Origin: RPRC01 sp034933285
GTDB lineage: Bacteria; Desulfobacterota; Desulfuromonadia; Geobacterales; Geobacteraceae
NCBI GenBank assembly: GCA_034933285.1
Contig: JAYFNT010000035.1
Location: 1 to 64,000, forward strand
Direction of reading: 5' to 3'
DNA length: 64,000 bases
This document shows, piece after piece, positions 42,831 to 53,197 of the stretch. Made by a program: the position numbers and the translations under genes. The notes beneath the pieces are model-generated. The model had not been told where the DNA came from. It ran no database searches and saw only the letters and a program-made list of their open reading frames with translations. Each line of letters opens with the position of its first letter. Positions within the stretch are counted from its first letter, which is position 1.

Positions 42831-45047
42831 ATGGGCTTTGCCGATATGGCTGGACTGATTGGTTCCATGCGACTTAAAACGAAGATGCTGATGCTGCTGG
42901 CAGTAGCGCTTATCGGTTTTCTGCTCATCGTCATTACCGCGCTTCAGGTCGTCAACCGTGTCAGAGTCGACGGCACAGGCTACCGCAGGATCGCTTCGGC
43001 ACAGAACTCGCTGGACAGATCCGCCACGCTCCAGTCCATGCTCTACCGGCTCCACTCCATGGAACTTGGACTGGCCTGCGGCACAGGGCAATCATCGGAA
43101 AATGAGTCGGACGAGTTGGAAGCGCTCACGGGCCGGATATCGGCCGAGTTGCCCGCCCTTCAGGAAGTTTTGCGGCAGGCAGAGGCTAAAGAAAATTTCC
43201 GGAAAATTCAAAAGATATGGCAGAACCTTTCGACCACGCTCAACAAAGAGATATTGCCGGCAGTCCGGCAGGGTGACCGGGCCCGGGCACGTGATCTTTC
43301 CAGCACTGTTCAGAACCGTCGTTACCGGGATATCACAAAAGATTTTGCAGGCATCATTGACAGTCTCAAGGGCGACATCTCCGCCATCAAGGCCGAAGAA
43401 GCCTCGTACGCGCGCAGAACCGCTGCCATGGGTCTCATCCTCGGCGGTGGCATTCTCCTGCTCGTATGCCTGTTTGCCTGGATAGTGATCAACTCTTTAG
43501 TAACCTCAGTCATCAAGGAAGCAGCTTTTACACGATCACTGGTCACGGGAGGCGACCTGTCGCTCCGCCTTTCGCCTGCCAGCAAAGATGAAATCGGAGA
43601 ACTGGGAGAATCGCTCAACGGACTTGTCGACCTGCTGAGCGAAATGGTGACCAGGGTGGATGCATCCTCAATGGAACTGGCAAAGATCTCCCATACCCTG
43701 TCCGATGCTTCGAAACAGGTATTCAGGGGTGCCGAGCAGACAAATACCCGTGTCGGGGAAACATCGTCCGCCATCATAGAAATCAATGCCTCCATCAGGG
43801 AGGTTTCCCAGGGTATCGACAGTTTGTCCCTTTCCGCTTCCGAAAACTCCTCATCGGTGCTCGAGATGGCCGCGAGCGTCGAAGAAGTGGCCCTCAACGT
43901 GGAAAACCTCGCCCAATCGGTCGACGACGTAAGTTCTTCCATTATAGAAATGGCCGCGGCAATCAAACACATAAGCGACAGCGTAAACGGCCTCATAGAT
44001 TCATCCACAGTAACGGCATCTTCTGTAATCCAGATGGACAGCTCTATTCGCCATGTGGAGAAAAACGCCCTGGACACAGCCGCCATCTCCGAGCAGGTAA
44101 GAAAGGATGCGGAAACCGGCAGGGCTTCTGTAGAAGCGACAATTACCGGAATGCAGGAAATAAAGAGATCTTCCCACATAACCCATGAAGTCATAGAAAC
44201 CCTTTCACAGAAAGCAGGCGACATCGGCACGATCCTTTCCGTGATCAACGAGGTTGCGGAGCAGACCAACCTGCTGGCGCTGAACGCTGCCATAATTGCC
44301 GCCCAGGCAGGTGAGCAGGGCAAAGGTTTCGCGGTCGTGGCTGACGAAATCAAGGAACTGGCCGACAGGACCAGCAGCTCGACCAGGGAGATCGAAGAAC
44401 TCATCAAAGGGGTCCAGGAAGGGACCGACCGGGCTGTTGACGCCATCGAGACAGCGGAAAAAAGGATAGCCGACGGCGAGCTCCTGTCGCAGAAATCCGG
44501 CGTCATCCTGGAAAAGATCGTTGCCGGTGTCGAGAAGGCTTCCGTCCAGGTGGGCGAAATCGCCAGCGCTGCAGCTGAACAGGCAAAGGGAAGCCAGATG
44601 ATCCGCGAGGCAATGGAGCAGGTCACGGACATGATCATGCAGATAGCCAATGCCACCCAGCAGCAGAGCAAGGGAAGCGACCTCATCATGACCGCGGTTG
44701 AAAGGATGAAGATACTTACTTCACAGGTGCGCTCATCCATCAGGGAACAGAGCAAGGTCGGCAATCTGATCGCGGCATCCACCGAGAACATAACCACCAT
44801 GATCCGTCAGATCAAGCGCGCCTGCGACGAACAGACGCGCGGCAGCGAACAGATCGTCACTGCTGTGGATGATATTCAGAAATCGAGTCACGACCATCTA
44901 CAGGCGGCGGGAACCATGGACCGGGCCGTAGGCGGCCTTTCCCGCCAGGTGGAGGTGCTCAAGAAAGAAATCAGCGGCTTCACGTTGAAGGAAGACGGGC
45001 AAGAGGCAGATGCGGACCGGGGCATTCCCGGCCAGATTCCATCCTGA
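42831..45047 (+). CDS. Methyl-accepting chemotaxis protein
   Basis: The start is placed at ATG 42831, which has GGAGG 5 nt upstream; the frame is open 87 nt further. In 738 residues there are two membrane segments (about 18-38 and 200-222) around a helical sensor domain of 4HB type, then a HAMP domain (about 222-275) and a long signalling coiled coil. The hairpin reads TNLLALNAAIIAAQAGEQGKG, the variant common in deltaproteobacteria (E. coli has AAIEAARAGE). No CheR-tethering pentapeptide ends the protein. Ligand unknown. Confidence 0.92.
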   Translation: MGFADMAGLIGSMRLKTKMLMLLAVALIGFLLIVITALQVVNRVRVDGTGYRRIASAQNSLDRSATLQSMLYRLHSMELGLACGTGQSSENESDELEALTGRISAELPALQEVLRQAEAKENFRKIQKIWQNLSTTLNKEILPAVRQGDRARARDLSSTVQNRRYRDITKDFAGIIDSLKGDISAIKAEEASYARRTAAMGLILGGGILLLVCLFAWIVINSLVTSVIKEAAFTRSLVTGGDLSLRLSPASKDEIGELGESLNGLVDLLSEMVTRVDASSMELAKISHTLSDASKQVFRGAEQTNTRVGETSSAIIEINASIREVSQGIDSLSLSASENSSSVLEMAASVEEVALNVENLAQSVDDVSSSIIEMAAAIKHISDSVNGLIDSSTVTASSVIQMDSSIRHVEKNALDTAAISEQVRKDAETGRASVEATITGMQEIKRSSHITHEVIETLSQKAGDIGTILSVINEVAEQTNLLALNAAIIAAQAGEQGKGFAVVADEIKELADRTSSSTREIEELIKGVQEGTDRAVDAIETAEKRIADGELLSQKSGVILEKIVAGVEKASVQVGEIASAAAEQAKGSQMIREAMEQVTDMIMQIANATQQQSKGSDLIMTAVERMKILTSQVRSSIREQSKVGNLIAASTENITTMIRQIKRACDEQTRGSEQIVTAVDDIQKSSHDHLQAAGTMDRAVGGLSRQVEVLKKEISGFTLKEDGQEADADRGIPGQIPS

Positions 45048-45122
45048 GCACTCGGGTGGAATCCCATCTAAAATACTATAGAGCGGTGGCTGGAAGCAGC
45101 TGCATAGGGAAGCGGACAGCAT

Positions 45123-45929
45123 ATGGGAAGAATTGCGGCAACCTTCAAGGAACTGAAGAAAAGGGGCGAGAAAGCCTTGGTCACTTTCATCACGGCCGGC
45201 GACCCGGACCTGGCGACAACTGCCGGGATAATCCCCGAACTGGAGCGGGCCGGAGCAGACATCATCGAACTCGGCATGCCGTTTTCCGATCCCATGGCAG
45301 ACGGGCCGACCATCCAGCTCTCATCCGAACGTGCCCTCGCCTCTGAAACGACCCTGCCCGGCATTCTGGAGATGGTGCGTTCGCTTCGGCAATCGAGTCA
45401 GGTCCCAATAGTTCTCATGGGTTACTACAATCCGGTTCTTTCTTACGGAATCGAACGTTTCGTCATCGATGCTGTTGACGCCGGCATAGACGGGGTAATC
45501 CTGGTCGATCTCCCGCCGGAAGAGGCAGATGCCGAAGGGTTTTACTCCCTTGCCAGGGAAAAGGGCCTCGACGTGATCTTTCTCCTGGCCCCGACTTCCG
45601 ACAGGCAGCGCATCGACCGTGTCACCAGGAAAGGACGCGGCTTCATCTACTATGTATCAGTCACGGGCGTGACCGGGGCGCGCAAGGATGTTTCGGCATC
45701 GCTGGGGGATGAAATGCGTTGCATTAGAGAAGCCACTATGCTGCCGCTTGTTGTCGGATTCGGGATTTCCGACCCTCAACAGGCGAGAGCCTGCGCACGG
45801 CAGGGAGATGGCGCCGTTGTGGGGAGCGCCCTGGTCAAATTGTTCGAAAAATTCCAGGGCCAGGAATTGAAGGACAATGTGCGGGATTTCGTTGCATCCC
45901 TCAAGCGCGGCATTCTGGACGCAGCGTGA
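45123..45929 (+). CDS. trpA: Tryptophan synthase alpha chain
   Basis: TrpA cleaves indole-3-glycerol phosphate to indole. The 268-residue protein has catalytic Glu and Asp in IIELGMPFSDPMADGPTIQ (about 47-65), the GYYNPVLSYGIERF block, and phosphate-binding loops SVTGVTGARKD and VVGFGISDPQQ. Other trp genes are not in the window. It is followed by accD after 147 nt. Confidence 0.96.
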   Translation: MGRIAATFKELKKRGEKALVTFITAGDPDLATTAGIIPELERAGADIIELGMPFSDPMADGPTIQLSSERALASETTLPGILEMVRSLRQSSQVPIVLMGYYNPVLSYGIERFVIDAVDAGIDGVILVDLPPEEADAEGFYSLAREKGLDVIFLLAPTSDRQRIDRVTRKGRGFIYYVSVTGVTGARKDVSASLGDEMRCIREATMLPLVVGFGISDPQQARACARQGDGAVVGSALVKLFEKFQGQELKDNVRDFVASLKRGILDAA

Positions 45930-46082
45930 CCGGCTGTTGAACAACTGCCGGGGGACCTTTTCCACTTTCATATCACCGCCGGAAATGGTAATGTTGCGCA
46001 TCAAAAATGCCGATCATCCGGCAACGATCCGCGTAAGAACGACAAAGAACAAAGTTTGTAATGATTGTCATGAGGCATGAAA

Positions 46083-46964
46083 ATGGGCTGGTTTACAAGA
46101 GGCAAGGCGCCGTTGGAACGTAACGAGGGGAAAAAGGTCCGGGTTCCCGAAGGACTGTGGACGAAGTGCAAGAGCTGCAATTCGGCCATATACACCAAGG
46201 ATATCGAGAAAAACCTCAATGTCTGCCCGAATTGCGGATTCCATTTCCGGCTTTCCGCGCAGGCGCGTCTCGATCTCCTTCTGGACAAAGGCAGCTTCAC
46301 GGAAAAAGACCGGGACATGGAATCCATGGATTTCCTGGATTTCCACGATTCCAAGAGCTATGGTGACCGAATCCAGGCGGCGGTGGCAAAAGGCCACGCC
46401 AAGGAAGCCGTGATATGCGGGGAAGGGATGCTGGACGGAACCAAGGTCCAGATAGGAGTCTTCGACTTCACCTTCATGGGCGGCAGTATGGGAAGCGTAG
46501 TCGGAGAAAAGATAACCAGGCTTATCGAGCGTGCTGTGGAATGCCGGACTCCCGCCATAATCGCTTCCGCCTCCGGCGGCGCGCGGATGCAGGAAAGCAT
46601 CATATCACTCATGCAGATGGCCAAGACATCCGCCGCCCTTGCCAGGCTGCGTGAAGCCCGGCTTCCCTACATCTCGATCCTTACGGACCCCACCACGGGT
46701 GGGGTGACCGCGAGCTTCGCCATGCTGGGCGATATAATCATGGCCGAACCGAAAGCTCTGATCGGTTTCGCCGGTCCCAGGGTTATTGAACAGACAATAC
46801 GGCAGAAGCTTCCCGAAGGTTTCCAGCGCGCGGAATATCTCCTTGAGCATGGAATGCTCGACCTCATAGTGGCCAGGAAAGACATGCGGGAAAAGCTTTC
46901 CCAAATCGTTCGGATGCTCTTGAACAAGGGACCGGCGCCGGAGCAGAAGCCGGTTGAATCCTGA
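46083..46964 (+). CDS. accD: Acetyl-CoA carboxylase carboxyltransferase subunit beta
   Basis: AccD, with AccA, transfers CO2 from biotin to acetyl-CoA in fatty acid synthesis. The start MGWFTRGKAP is chosen because a GAGG site is 6 nt upstream of it and only 1 nt from an alternative ATG at 46077. The N-terminus has the zinc ribbon CKSC...CPNC (about 25-50), and the core has GGSMGSVVGEKITR and SASGGARMQE. Length 293 residues, normal. The pair accD-folC is a frequent arrangement in bacteria. Confidence 0.96.
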   Translation: MGWFTRGKAPLERNEGKKVRVPEGLWTKCKSCNSAIYTKDIEKNLNVCPNCGFHFRLSAQARLDLLLDKGSFTEKDRDMESMDFLDFHDSKSYGDRIQAAVAKGHAKEAVICGEGMLDGTKVQIGVFDFTFMGGSMGSVVGEKITRLIERAVECRTPAIIASASGGARMQESIISLMQMAKTSAALARLREARLPYISILTDPTTGGVTASFAMLGDIIMAEPKALIGFAGPRVIEQTIRQKLPEGFQRAEYLLEHGMLDLIVARKDMREKLSQIVRMLLNKGPAPEQKPVES

Positions 46965-47010
46965 CCGGTGCGGGATTGCCGCGGTTGCCGGTCAAGGATG
47001 GCCAATATTC

Positions 47011-48285
47011 ATGAGTTACCAGGATATCTTGACCCGCATATACGGCCTGGGCCGGTTCGGCATCAGGCCCGGGCTTGATCGGATACGGGCGATCCTCAAG
47101 GCACTGTCCGATCCGCAGGACGGCCTGAGTGTCATACATGTGGCCGGCACCAACGGCAAGGGATCGACATCGGCGTTCCTGTCCTCCATACTGGATGCCG
47201 CGGGATACAAGGTCGGCCTGTTCACTTCGCCGCATCTGATAGCTTTCCCGGAACGCATACGCTTGAACGGCAGGGAGATTGCCGAAGAAGAAGTGCTCCG
47301 GCTTGCCGAGAAAGTCCTTTCGGTGGCGCCCGACGGTTCAACCTTCTTCGAAATCGTCACTGCCATGGCATATCTGGCTTTTGCGGAGGGCGGCGTTGGC
47401 CCGGCAGTCATGGAAGTGGGCATGGGCGGCAGATTTGATGCGACCAACGCAGCAACCGGCATACTGTCCCTGATCACCCCAATAGCGCTTGACCATTGTC
47501 AGTATCTTGGAGAAGACATAGCCGCCATCGCCTTGCAGAAGGCCGGAGTGATCAAGCGGGGGAATCCTGTCGTTTCAGCTCCCCAACCCCCGGAAGCCCT
47601 GGCAGTCATCAGGCAACAGTGCGCAAATCTCGGCAGCCCCCTGCACCTTAACGGGCATGATTTCCGTGCCGACAGGCAAGGGGGCTTATTAACCTACATC
47701 GGCCTGGAATGGGAACTGGACGGAATCAGGCCTGGGATACCGGGTTGTTACCAGTCGGCAAACGTAGCGTCTGCCTTGACCGCAGCGGAATTGCTCGCCA
47801 GAGGCCAATTTCCCATTACCAGGTCAGCGGCCCGGAGAGGAATCGAAGAGGCACGGTGGCCCGGCAGGATGGAATTGTTTCCGGGAACGCCGCGGATCCT
47901 CCTCGATGGAGCGCACAACCCGTCAGGCGCGTCTGCACTGGCCGAATCTCTGCGGGATATCCGGCGCCGGAACCTGGTCATGCTCATCGGCATGGCCGCG
48001 GACAAAGACGCCGACGGCATCCTGGAACACCTCCTGCCCTTGGCTGACCGCGTGATCGCTGTTACTCCGGCCATCCCCAGGGGGTTGCCGGCGGGCGTTC
48101 TCGCTGAACGATGCCGCCACCTGGGCTTTGAGGCGAAAGGAGCCGGAAGCGTCAATGAAGGGCTTGACATTGCAGTTGCAGTTGCCCATGCCGATGATCT
48201 TGTAGTTGTCTGCGGTTCCCTATTCGTTGTCGGCGAGGCGCGCGCCCGGCTGACTTCCCGGAGGTTCGAGCCATTCCGAGGATAA
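47011..48285 (+). CDS. folC: Folylpolyglutamate/dihydrofolate synthase
   Basis: FolC adds glutamate to folates and makes dihydrofolate from dihydropteroate. The 424-residue protein from MSYQDILTRIYGLGRFG has the Mur-ligase-like P-loop HVAGTNGKGSTSAFLSS (about 47-63), the SPHLIAFPERIRLNGREI loop and the C-terminal domain with ILLDGAHNPSGASALAESL. The start has no strong ribosome site; an AAGGA is 14 nt upstream. It lies 46 nt from the accD stop and 11 nt before lptD. Confidence 0.93.
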   Translation: MSYQDILTRIYGLGRFGIRPGLDRIRAILKALSDPQDGLSVIHVAGTNGKGSTSAFLSSILDAAGYKVGLFTSPHLIAFPERIRLNGREIAEEEVLRLAEKVLSVAPDGSTFFEIVTAMAYLAFAEGGVGPAVMEVGMGGRFDATNAATGILSLITPIALDHCQYLGEDIAAIALQKAGVIKRGNPVVSAPQPPEALAVIRQQCANLGSPLHLNGHDFRADRQGGLLTYIGLEWELDGIRPGIPGCYQSANVASALTAAELLARGQFPITRSAARRGIEEARWPGRMELFPGTPRILLDGAHNPSGASALAESLRDIRRRNLVMLIGMAADKDADGILEHLLPLADRVIAVTPAIPRGLPAGVLAERCRHLGFEAKGAGSVNEGLDIAVAVAHADDLVVVCGSLFVVGEARARLTSRRFEPFRG

Positions 48286-48296
48286 CAAACACAAAA

Positions 48297-50348
48297 ATGA
48301 GGCCTCATTCCTCTCTGATCCTGGCGGGGCTTTTCCTGCTCATCTTTCCGCTGGCGGCGGCCGCTGAAACGCCGGATGGCATCAAAATCACCGCTGACAG
48401 CATCGGGTACGACAAGAAGGATGAAACCTACAGGGCGAACGGCAATGTGCGCATCGAGTGGAACGGCGCCGTTCTAACTTCCGACGGCGCGACCCTCGGC
48501 AGTCGTGACAGCCAGGCAACGGCCACCGGCAATGTCACGATCGAAAAAGGTGAGGACACCTTACGCGCCGACTCCGCGTCTTTGAACCTTGATTCGCAAT
48601 TGGGCGAACTTTCCAACGGCAATCTGTTCGTCAAGCGCGGAAATTTTCATCTTTCCGGCGCTGAAATGCAGAAGACGGGTGAAAACGACTACCGCATAAA
48701 AAAAGGTTATTTCACGACCTGCGACGGACCGGTCCCGAGCTGGAAATTCAGCGCATCGGAACTTGAGGTGACCCGGGAAGAGTATGCTGTCGGCAAGAAT
48801 GCCGTATTCTATATCAAAGACATACCGATATTGTATCTGCCGTACATTGTCTATCCCGTGTCGACTGAGCGGCAATCCGGCTTTCTCATCCCCCGGATCG
48901 GCGTGTCCTCCCTCAAGGGCTTCTACCTGGAAATCCCCTACTACCAGGTCATTTCCCCGAGCCAGGACGCAACATTCTTCCTCGATATCCAGACCAAGAG
49001 AGGGGCCGGCCTGGGTGCGGACTACAGATACATCCTGCCTTCCGGAAGCAAGGGAGAACTGGAGCCATACCTGATATACGACACGGAAAGAGACATGATG
49101 CGAGGCAGCCTCAAAGCCACGCACCAGCAAATATTCTCTCCCACTCTCTTTTTCCGCGCAGACCTCGACATGACCATTGACCGTGATTTTTACAGGGATT
49201 TCGGTGAAGAAACAGGAGAATACAACAAGCAGTATCTGGAAAGCACCGCGTTCCTTACCAAGCATTGGGAACGCAACTCCCTGACCACCGAACTGAAGTT
49301 TTATGAAGATCTGTACGCGGCCAGCAACGGTGCAACACTTCAGAAACTTCCGACAGTAACTTTCACCAGCTTCAAACAGCAGGTGGCCGGCACTCCGTTT
49401 TTCGTTTCCCTCGACTCCAATTTCACGAACTTTCACCGGGAAAACGGCGTAAAGGGGCAACGGCTCGACATTCAGCCAACGCTGACGTACTACACTTCGC
49501 CTGGAGGAATCCTTGAAGGATCGGCATGGGTCGGCTATCGCGAGAGGATCTACAATACTTACGGCGGCAATTCAAGCAGCGATTTCAGCGAAATGGGGCT
49601 GCCGGTAGTGGGCGCATCGCTTTCATCGACGCTGACCAGGGTTTACGACGTGAACTGGGGACAGCTGAAAAAAATCAAGCATACATTGATCCCCCAGATC
49701 GGTTACAGCTATATGCCGCTCAAGAACCAGGACGATCTCCCCTTCTTTGATTACGACGACCGGCTGGTCGCCCAGAACATGGTCAGCTATTCCTTCACCA
49801 ATTACCTGACGGGGAAGTACCTCACCGAGGACAACATTCCCCGATATGTGGATCTAGCCTATTTCAGGATTTCCCAGGGATACGAATTCAGCGATACCCG
49901 CAGGGATGTCCTGGCTGTAGTGGATGAGCAGCGGCCCTTTACCGATATCCGGGCAGAAGCGCGGATCAATCTGATGCAATGGCTCTTCTTCAACCTGGAC
50001 AGCCGCTTCAACCCCTATCAGCTGCATTTCACCACGGCTAACGTCGGTTTCGACGCAACCGACAAGACAGGCAATTCAACCGGCTTCTCCTACCATTTCT
50101 CACGTGACTCGATCAATTACCTGCAAGGATCGCTCAACATCAGCTACGTGAAACCATTCATTTTTCACTATGTCGCACGTTATTCCCTGGATACCAACAG
50201 ATTCCTCGAATCCGTGTATGCCCTGGAATACAAGCAGCAGTGCTGGGGAGTCAATCTATCCTACCATGATCGCATCGACAACCAGAGCTTCCTGGTCAAT
50301 TTCACCCTTTCCGGCATCGGCGCCCTCGGCAAGGTGAAGGCATTCTGA
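48297..50348 (+). CDS. lptD: LPS assembly outer membrane protein LptD
   Basis: LptD inserts lipopolysaccharide into the outer membrane. The 683-residue protein has a signal peptide (about 1-23), an N-terminal OstA jellyroll (about 28-130) and the LptD barrel (RQSGFLIPRIGVSSLKGFYL onwards). Only two cysteines exist: Cys142 (GYFTTCDGP), aligning with E. coli Cys173, and Cys649 (YKQQCWGVN), aligning with the E. coli Cys724/Cys725 pair. Thus a single inter-domain disulfide is expected. No lptE is nearby. Confidence 0.93.
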   Translation: MRPHSSLILAGLFLLIFPLAAAAETPDGIKITADSIGYDKKDETYRANGNVRIEWNGAVLTSDGATLGSRDSQATATGNVTIEKGEDTLRADSASLNLDSQLGELSNGNLFVKRGNFHLSGAEMQKTGENDYRIKKGYFTTCDGPVPSWKFSASELEVTREEYAVGKNAVFYIKDIPILYLPYIVYPVSTERQSGFLIPRIGVSSLKGFYLEIPYYQVISPSQDATFFLDIQTKRGAGLGADYRYILPSGSKGELEPYLIYDTERDMMRGSLKATHQQIFSPTLFFRADLDMTIDRDFYRDFGEETGEYNKQYLESTAFLTKHWERNSLTTELKFYEDLYAASNGATLQKLPTVTFTSFKQQVAGTPFFVSLDSNFTNFHRENGVKGQRLDIQPTLTYYTSPGGILEGSAWVGYRERIYNTYGGNSSSDFSEMGLPVVGASLSSTLTRVYDVNWGQLKKIKHTLIPQIGYSYMPLKNQDDLPFFDYDDRLVAQNMVSYSFTNYLTGKYLTEDNIPRYVDLAYFRISQGYEFSDTRRDVLAVVDEQRPFTDIRAEARINLMQWLFFNLDSRFNPYQLHFTTANVGFDATDKTGNSTGFSYHFSRDSINYLQGSLNISYVKPFIFHYVARYSLDTNRFLESVYALEYKQQCWGVNLSYHDRIDNQSFLVNFTLSGIGALGKVKAF

Positions 50349-50508
50349 CCGGAATCCCGCCCGATGGAAGCAGAGCATTCCCCAAAGTCGGCACGTGGAG
50401 TGTAATTCCTTGCGCGCCGTCTCCTGCGACGGGCCTTTTAACCGCCAAACTCAAACATATCCACCCCCTCCAGTGGAAGAACGGTTGCTTTGACAAAGTG
50501 GCGTTTCG

Positions 50509-50535
50509 TTGACCGTCGTGTTTTTGCTTTACAAT
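50509..50535 (+). promoter_or_regulatory. Possible promoter of lepA
   Basis: TTGACC (50509-50514) and TACAAT (50530-50535) are 15 nt apart, 54 nt before the lepA ATG. The spacing is short, so this is weak; the upstream 160 bp after lptD shows nothing else clear. Confidence 0.35.
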
Positions 50536-50588
50536 ATAACGACGATTATATAATCTTACTTATTTGATCTCATCAAGGCACATACAGT

Positions 50589-52391
50589 ATGAAAATAAGC
50601 ACTTTACGAAATTTTTCCATAATCGCCCATATAGATCACGGCAAGTCAACCCTGGCGGACCGGCTTCTTGAATACACCGGCGCCCTTTCGGACCGTGAGA
50701 AACAGGACCAGTTCCTGGACAAGATGGACCTGGAACGGGAGCGCGGCATAACCATAAAGGCCCAGACAGTCCGCCTCACTTACAAGGCCGTCGACGGCAA
50801 AGAGTATACGCTCAACCTGATCGATACGCCGGGGCATGTCGACTTCAGTTATGAGGTTTCCCGCTCGCTGGCCGCCTGCGAAGGGGGACTGCTGGTAGTG
50901 GACGCTTCCCAGGGTGTCGAAGCCCAGACCCTTGCCAACGTCTACCTTGCCATAGAAAACAACCTGGAAGTTTTTCCCGTCCTGAACAAGATAGACCTCC
51001 CCGCTGCTGAACCGGAGCGGATCAAGCACGAGATCGAGGAGATCATCGGCCTGGACGCCCACGACGCGGTTTTGGCCAGCGCCAAGGAAGGGATCGGCAC
51101 ACGGGAGATTCTCGAAGAGATTGTCCGCAAGATCCCCCCGCCGGAGGGCAATCCCGATGCGCCTTTCAAGGCCCTGCTTTTCGACTCCTGGTACGACCAG
51201 TACCAGGGGGTCATCATCCTTGTCAGGATTTTCGACGGAACGATAAAAAGGGGCGATAAAATCCTTCTGATGTCCGGCGGCCAGAGCTACGAAGCTCTCA
51301 AAATCGGGGTGTTCTCACCGGGAATGATGGAAGTGCGTTCGCTTTCAGCAGGCGAGGTAGGTTTCATCATTGCAGGCATAAAAGAGGTAAAAGATGCCAA
51401 GGTCGGAGATACCGTGACTCTCCTGAACCGGCAGTGTGCCACGCCTCTGTCCGGCTTCAAGGAAGTGAAGCCGATGGTCTTTTCCGGCCTCTACCCCATC
51501 GACACAGCGCAATATGAACAGCTGCGGGATGCGCTGTCCAAGCTGCGGCTGAACGACGCGTCCTTTACCTATGAACCGGAGAATTCCGTTGCGCTCGGTT
51601 TCGGTTTCCGCTGCGGCTTTCTCGGGCTGCTGCACATGGAAATCATCCAGGAGCGACTGGAAAGGGAGTTCAGCCTCGACCTGATCACCACTGCTCCAAC
51701 GGTTGTCTATCGCGTCCATAAAACCGACGGGGAAGTGGTTACCATTGAAAGCGCCAACCAGCTCCCTCCGTTGCAGGTCATCGACTTCATCGAAGAGCCT
51801 TTCATACTTGCCTCCATTCATGTCCCCAACGAATTCGTCGGGGGTATCCTGGCGCTCTGCGAGGAGAAGCGGGGTTACCAGCGGGAGATCAAGTACCTTA
51901 CCCAAACCCGTGTAATGATCATCTATGAGATGCCCCTGAACGAGATCGTGCTCGATTTCTATGACCGCCTCAAGTCCATCACCAAGGGTTACGCCTCACT
52001 CGATTATGAATATCTCGATTACCGCCGGAGCGAGCTCGTGCGCCTCAACATCATGATCAACGGCGAAGTCGTGGACGCCCTGTCGCTGATCATCCACAAA
52101 GACAAGGCTTATTACCGGGGGCGGGACCTGGTTTCCAAGATGAAGGAACTCATCCCGCGCCAGATGTTCGAAGTCATAATCCAGGCAGCCATCGGCAGCA
52201 AGGTCATCGCCCGCGAAACGGTCAAGGCGCTGCGCAAGGATGTTCTGGCAAAATGCTATGGCGGCGACATCACCAGGAAAAGGAAACTGCTGGAAAAACA
52301 GAAGGAAGGCAAAAAACGCATGAAGAACGTGGGGAACGTGGAGCTTCCGCAGGAGGCTTTCCTTGCGATCCTCAAGGTGGAAGACAAGTAG
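50589..52391 (+). CDS. lepA: Elongation factor 4 (LepA)
   Basis: LepA is a ribosome-binding GTPase linked to translation under stress. The 600-residue protein has the G1 motif AHIDHGKST, G2 RERGITIKAQ, G3 DTPGHVDF and G4 NKIDLP, and the LepA-specific C-terminal domain with KCYGGDITRKRKLLEKQKEGKKRMK. Length normal. The frequent pairing with lepB downstream is seen here too. Confidence 0.97.
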   Translation: MKISTLRNFSIIAHIDHGKSTLADRLLEYTGALSDREKQDQFLDKMDLERERGITIKAQTVRLTYKAVDGKEYTLNLIDTPGHVDFSYEVSRSLAACEGGLLVVDASQGVEAQTLANVYLAIENNLEVFPVLNKIDLPAAEPERIKHEIEEIIGLDAHDAVLASAKEGIGTREILEEIVRKIPPPEGNPDAPFKALLFDSWYDQYQGVIILVRIFDGTIKRGDKILLMSGGQSYEALKIGVFSPGMMEVRSLSAGEVGFIIAGIKEVKDAKVGDTVTLLNRQCATPLSGFKEVKPMVFSGLYPIDTAQYEQLRDALSKLRLNDASFTYEPENSVALGFGFRCGFLGLLHMEIIQERLEREFSLDLITTAPTVVYRVHKTDGEVVTIESANQLPPLQVIDFIEEPFILASIHVPNEFVGGILALCEEKRGYQREIKYLTQTRVMIIYEMPLNEIVLDFYDRLKSITKGYASLDYEYLDYRRSELVRLNIMINGEVVDALSLIIHKDKAYYRGRDLVSKMKELIPRQMFEVIIQAAIGSKVIARETVKALRKDVLAKCYGGDITRKRKLLEKQKEGKKRMKNVGNVELPQEAFLAILKVEDK

Positions 52392-52470
52392 CGGACGGAT
52401 CGCTGACATGCGACCGGACCTGGCAGTGCGGCAATGCTGTCTATTACATCAGCCGAGGTGTTGAACAGAC

Positions 52471-53166
52471 ATGAAAAAAAATATTGACAGAGAGAACGGT
52501 GCCAACAAGACTGAAGCCGGAGCAGAGGCTCACCTGAAGAAGAAGAACATCTTCAGGGAGTATGCCGAATCGATCATCATAGCGGTCATACTTGCTCTCA
52601 TCATAAGGGCGTTCCTGGTACAGGCATTCAAGATCCCTTCCGGCTCGATGGAGGACACGCTCCTGATCGGCGATCACCTCCTGGTAAACAAGTTCATCTA
52701 CGGGACCAAGATACCTTTTACGGACAAGTGGGTGCTTCCCGTGCGGCAGCCGCAAAGAGGCGACATCATCGTATTCGAATATCCTGAAGACACAAGAAAT
52801 CCGGATCTGCACTTCTGGCAGCGGAAGGACTATATCAAACGGGTAATCGGGCTTCCCGGAGACAGGGTTAAAATGGTCAACCAGGTCGTCTACGTAAACG
52901 ACAAACCCTATACCATTCCCCAGGAAATCCACAAGGGACTGGCCTTCGACTCCGCACCGCCGGAAATATTCAACTTCAAGGAGCTCGTGGTTCCCAAAGA
53001 CAGTTATTTCGTGCTCGGTGACAACCGGGACCGTTCACAGGACAGCCGGTTCTGGGGATTCGTACCGAAGGACAATATCAAGGGACTTGCATTCATCCTC
53101 TACTGGTCCTGGGACAGCGATCGCACGGGCGTCCGTTGGGGCAGGATCGGAAATTTGATACATTGA
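52471..53166 (+). CDS. lepB: Signal peptidase I
   Basis: LepB removes signal peptides at the outer face of the inner membrane. The 231-residue protein has one membrane segment (about 33-52), the catalytic Ser59 in PSGSMEDTL, the general base Lys123 in DYIKRVIGLPGD, and box E GDNRDRSQDSRFWG. Both dyad residues are intact. It lies 79 nt after lepA and 31 nt before a second signal peptidase-like gene. Confidence 0.96.
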   Translation: MKKNIDRENGANKTEAGAEAHLKKKNIFREYAESIIIAVILALIIRAFLVQAFKIPSGSMEDTLLIGDHLLVNKFIYGTKIPFTDKWVLPVRQPQRGDIIVFEYPEDTRNPDLHFWQRKDYIKRVIGLPGDRVKMVNQVVYVNDKPYTIPQEIHKGLAFDSAPPEIFNFKELVVPKDSYFVLGDNRDRSQDSRFWGFVPKDNIKGLAFILYWSWDSDRTGVRWGRIGNLIH

Positions 53167-53197
53167 ACATTACAGAGATTTTCAGCGGATCACAACA

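Noticed and set aside
43322..44800. A 492-codon open frame antisense to the chemoreceptor
   Set aside because: Its composition (Ser, Ile, Met rich) mirrors the reverse of the coiled-coil repeats; the sense strand has clear HAMP and signalling domains.
50411..50441. CCGTC/GACGG hairpin followed by CCTTTTAA after lptD
   Set aside because: The stem is only 5 bp and the T-run short, so it was not listed as a terminator.
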